A stretch of 64,000 nt of DNA from CAVRCA01 sp963719345 (GTDB lineage: Bacteria > Pseudomonadota > Alphaproteobacteria > Acetobacterales > Acetobacteraceae), in contig CAVRCA010000001.1 in the NCBI GenBank assembly GCA_963719345.1, positions 372,001-436,000 of the forward strand, read 5' to 3'. A program made the position numbers and the translations under genes. Below the pieces are notes generated by a model. That model searched no databases and was not told the origin of the DNA. It saw nothing but the letters and a program-made list of their open reading frames with translations. This document shows positions 62,388 to 64,000 of the stretch, in pieces (the first letter of the stretch is position 1; each line of letters starts with the position of its first letter).

Positions 62388-64000
62388 CTACTCGGCCGCT
62401 ATCCGGGGTGGCGCCTGCCCGCCGCCCTGGATGCCGCCTTGAATGATCGACCAGACCTTTTGCGGGCTCGCCGGCATGTCGAGATGGCGCACGCCGAAAT
62501 CGCGCAGCGCATCCACCACCGCGTTGATCACCGCCGGCGGGCTGCCGATCGCCCCGACCTCGCCGCAGCCCTTCACCCCAGGGGGTTGTGCGTGCAGAGC
62601 GTGGTCTCGCTGCCCACCTGGATGTTGGGCACCTGGTCGGCGTGCGGCACGATGTAGTCCATCATCGAGCCCGACAGCAGTGGCCGTCCGCGTCGTACAC
62701 CGCAGCCTCGTACAGCGCCTGGCCGATACCCTGCGCCACGCCGCCCTGCACCTGACCCTCGACGATCATCGGGTTGACCACCCGGCCCACGTCGTCCACC
62801 GCGACGAAGTTCACGACCTTGGTGACACCGGTGTCGGCGTCGATCTCCACCTCGCAGATGTGGCAGCCACCCGGGAAGGTGAAATTCTTCGGATCATAGA
62901 ACGCGGTCTCGTCGAGCCCGGGCTCCAGCTCCTCGATCGGGTAGTTGTGCGGCACGTAGGCGGCAAGCGACACCTCGGCCAGCGCCTTCGAGCGGTCGGT
63001 CCCGACGACGGTGAACTTGCCGTCCTTGAACTCGATGTCGTCGGGCGACGCCTCCATCAGATGGGCGGCGATCTTTTTCCCCTTTGCGATGACCTTGTCC
63101 ATCGCCTTGACCATCGCCGAGCCGCCGACCGCGAGGCTGCGACTGCCATAGGTGCCCATGCCGAACGGGATCTTTGCGGTGTCGCCGTGGACGACCTCGA
63201 CCTGCGACAACGGGATGCCGAGTTGCTCGACGACAAGCTGCGCCAACGTCGTCTCGTGCCCCTGGCCGTGACTATGCGTCCCGGTGAACACCGTCACGCT
63301 GCCGGTCGGGTGAACGCGGACGTTGGCAACCTCATACAGTCCGGCGCGTGCGCCGAGCGAACCCACCACCGCCGACGGCGCGATGCCGCACGCCTCGACA
63401 TAGGTCGAGATAGCCGAGCCCGCGCAGCTTGCCCTGCGCCTTGGCGGCATTGCGGCGCGCCTCGAAGCCCGCGACGTCGGCCGCCTTCTGCGCAGCGTCC
63501 AGCGTGGAGACATAGTCGCCGGTGTCATATTGCAGCGCGACCGGGGTCTGATACGGAAACGCGTCTTCCGGAATGAAATTGCGGCGGCGCAGCGCGACGC
63601 GGTCATGGCCGGTATCGTGCGCGATCACGTCGACCAGCCGCTCGAGCAGGAAGGTCGCTTCCGGCCGCCCGGCGCCGCGGTAGGCGTCCACCGGCACCGT
63701 GTTGGTGAACACCGCTTTCACCTCGGCGTAGATCGCCGGCGTCTTGTAGGTGCCGGCGAGGAGGGTCGCGTACAGATACGTCGGCACGCTGGGCGCGAAG
63801 GTGGAGAGATAGGCGCCCATGTTGGCAAAGAGTCTGCACGCGCAGACCGAGAAAATTGCCCTCGGCGTCGAGCGCCATCTCGGCGGTGCTGACATGATCG
63901 CGTCCGTGCGCGTCGGAGATGAAACTCTCGTTGCGCTCGGCGGTCCATTTCACCGGCCGCTTCACGCGGCCTGCCGCCCAGGTGACGATCGCCTCCTCGG
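62388..64000 (-). pseudogene. Form II CoxL-like molybdopterin-binding large subunit, partial and multiply frameshifted
   Basis: This is the 3' part of a xanthine/CO dehydrogenase-family large subunit that runs off the right edge. In order it reads WAAGRVKRPVKWTAERNESF, ANMGAYLSTFAPSVPTYLYA, DAYRGAGRPEATFLLERLVD, FTGTHSHGQGHETTLAQLVV and GCGEVGAIGSPPAVINAVVD. AYRGAGR is the form II motif; true CO dehydrogenases have AYRCSFR, so CO oxidation is not supported. Four indels are needed: near 63829-63831, 63412, 62680/62681 and in a C run at 62576-62579. The small 2Fe-2S subunit is not in the window. The substrate is unknown. Confidence 0.82.

Noticed and set aside
62388..64000. True aerobic CO dehydrogenase
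   Set aside because: The active-site loop reads AYRGAGR (form II), not AYRCSFR, so CO oxidation is not supported.
1..64000. tRNA, rRNA or riboswitch genes
   Set aside because: Intergenic gaps are short (all under about 230 bp) and none showed a tRNA-like or known riboswitch pattern by eye; a covariance-model scan would be decisive.

Overview
The window is about 64 kb of very GC-rich bacterial chromosome, densely coded on both strands. I infer an alphaproteobacterium, most likely Rhodospirillales/Acetobacterales. The reasons are a TrcR (DUF1013) cell-cycle regulator, a DUF1192 protein, two YdcH (DUF465) proteins with one directly upstream of purEK, a Cys-poor ribosomal protein L31, an HpnN hopanoid transporter, Bug/TctC and TRAP transport genes, and an alternative complex III plus caa3 oxidase cluster. 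The genus is not determined. I saw no rRNA, tRNA, CRISPR array, prophage or insertion sequence.

Layout. 0-3.5 kb: branched-chain-type ABC permeases (livM start; livH with an internal stop) coupled to an acyl-CoA ligase, divergent from an enoyl-CoA hydratase. 3.5-6 kb: cysK, a TauE/SafE permease and an Rrf2 regulator, a likely cysteine/sulfur module. 6-9.8 kb: three glycosyltransferase genes. 10-13 kb: a DUF4387-AtuA pair and a tandem DUF4142 protein. 13-17 kb: typA, enoyl-CoA hydratase, HdeD-like and DUF4239 genes. 17-20 kb: a TRAP transporter (dctPQM). 20-25.6 kb: a GGDEF-EAL protein, an MFS transporter, a LysE exporter and a NUDIX hydrolase. 25.6-34 kb: NdvA-like exporter and pdxY, then Spy-like, rpmE, Hsp20, DUF1192, trcR, two ydcH genes, purEK and a MetE-like enzyme.

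34.3-45.9 kb is the centrepiece: actABCDEF (quinol oxidoreductase), a small uncharacterised membrane protein, a Sco copper chaperone and ctaCDEF. These twelve genes read in one direction and every junction overlaps by 1-8 nt. They should together pass electrons from quinol through the complex III analogue to an A2-type oxygen reductase. 45.9-58.7 kb: hpnN, an RNA helicase, hisI-lpxB, a Gfo/Idh oxidoreductase, secDF, a TctC-like binding protein, an EAL protein and an iron alcohol dehydrogenase. 58.7-64 kb: RraA-like, Asp/Glu racemase-like, D-amino-acid dehydrogenase-like and form-II CoxM/CoxL-like genes, all broken by frameshifts.

The most notable global signal is the number of genes broken by tiny changes: livH, an Rrf2 gene, dctM, an MFS gene, hsp20, actB, a Gfo/Idh gene and every gene in the last 5 kb. 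Several sit in short G or C runs, which looks more like assembly error than gene decay. Housekeeping genes such as typA, purEK, secDF and lpxB read through intact. Functional statements about the broken genes therefore assume the ancestral reading frame.
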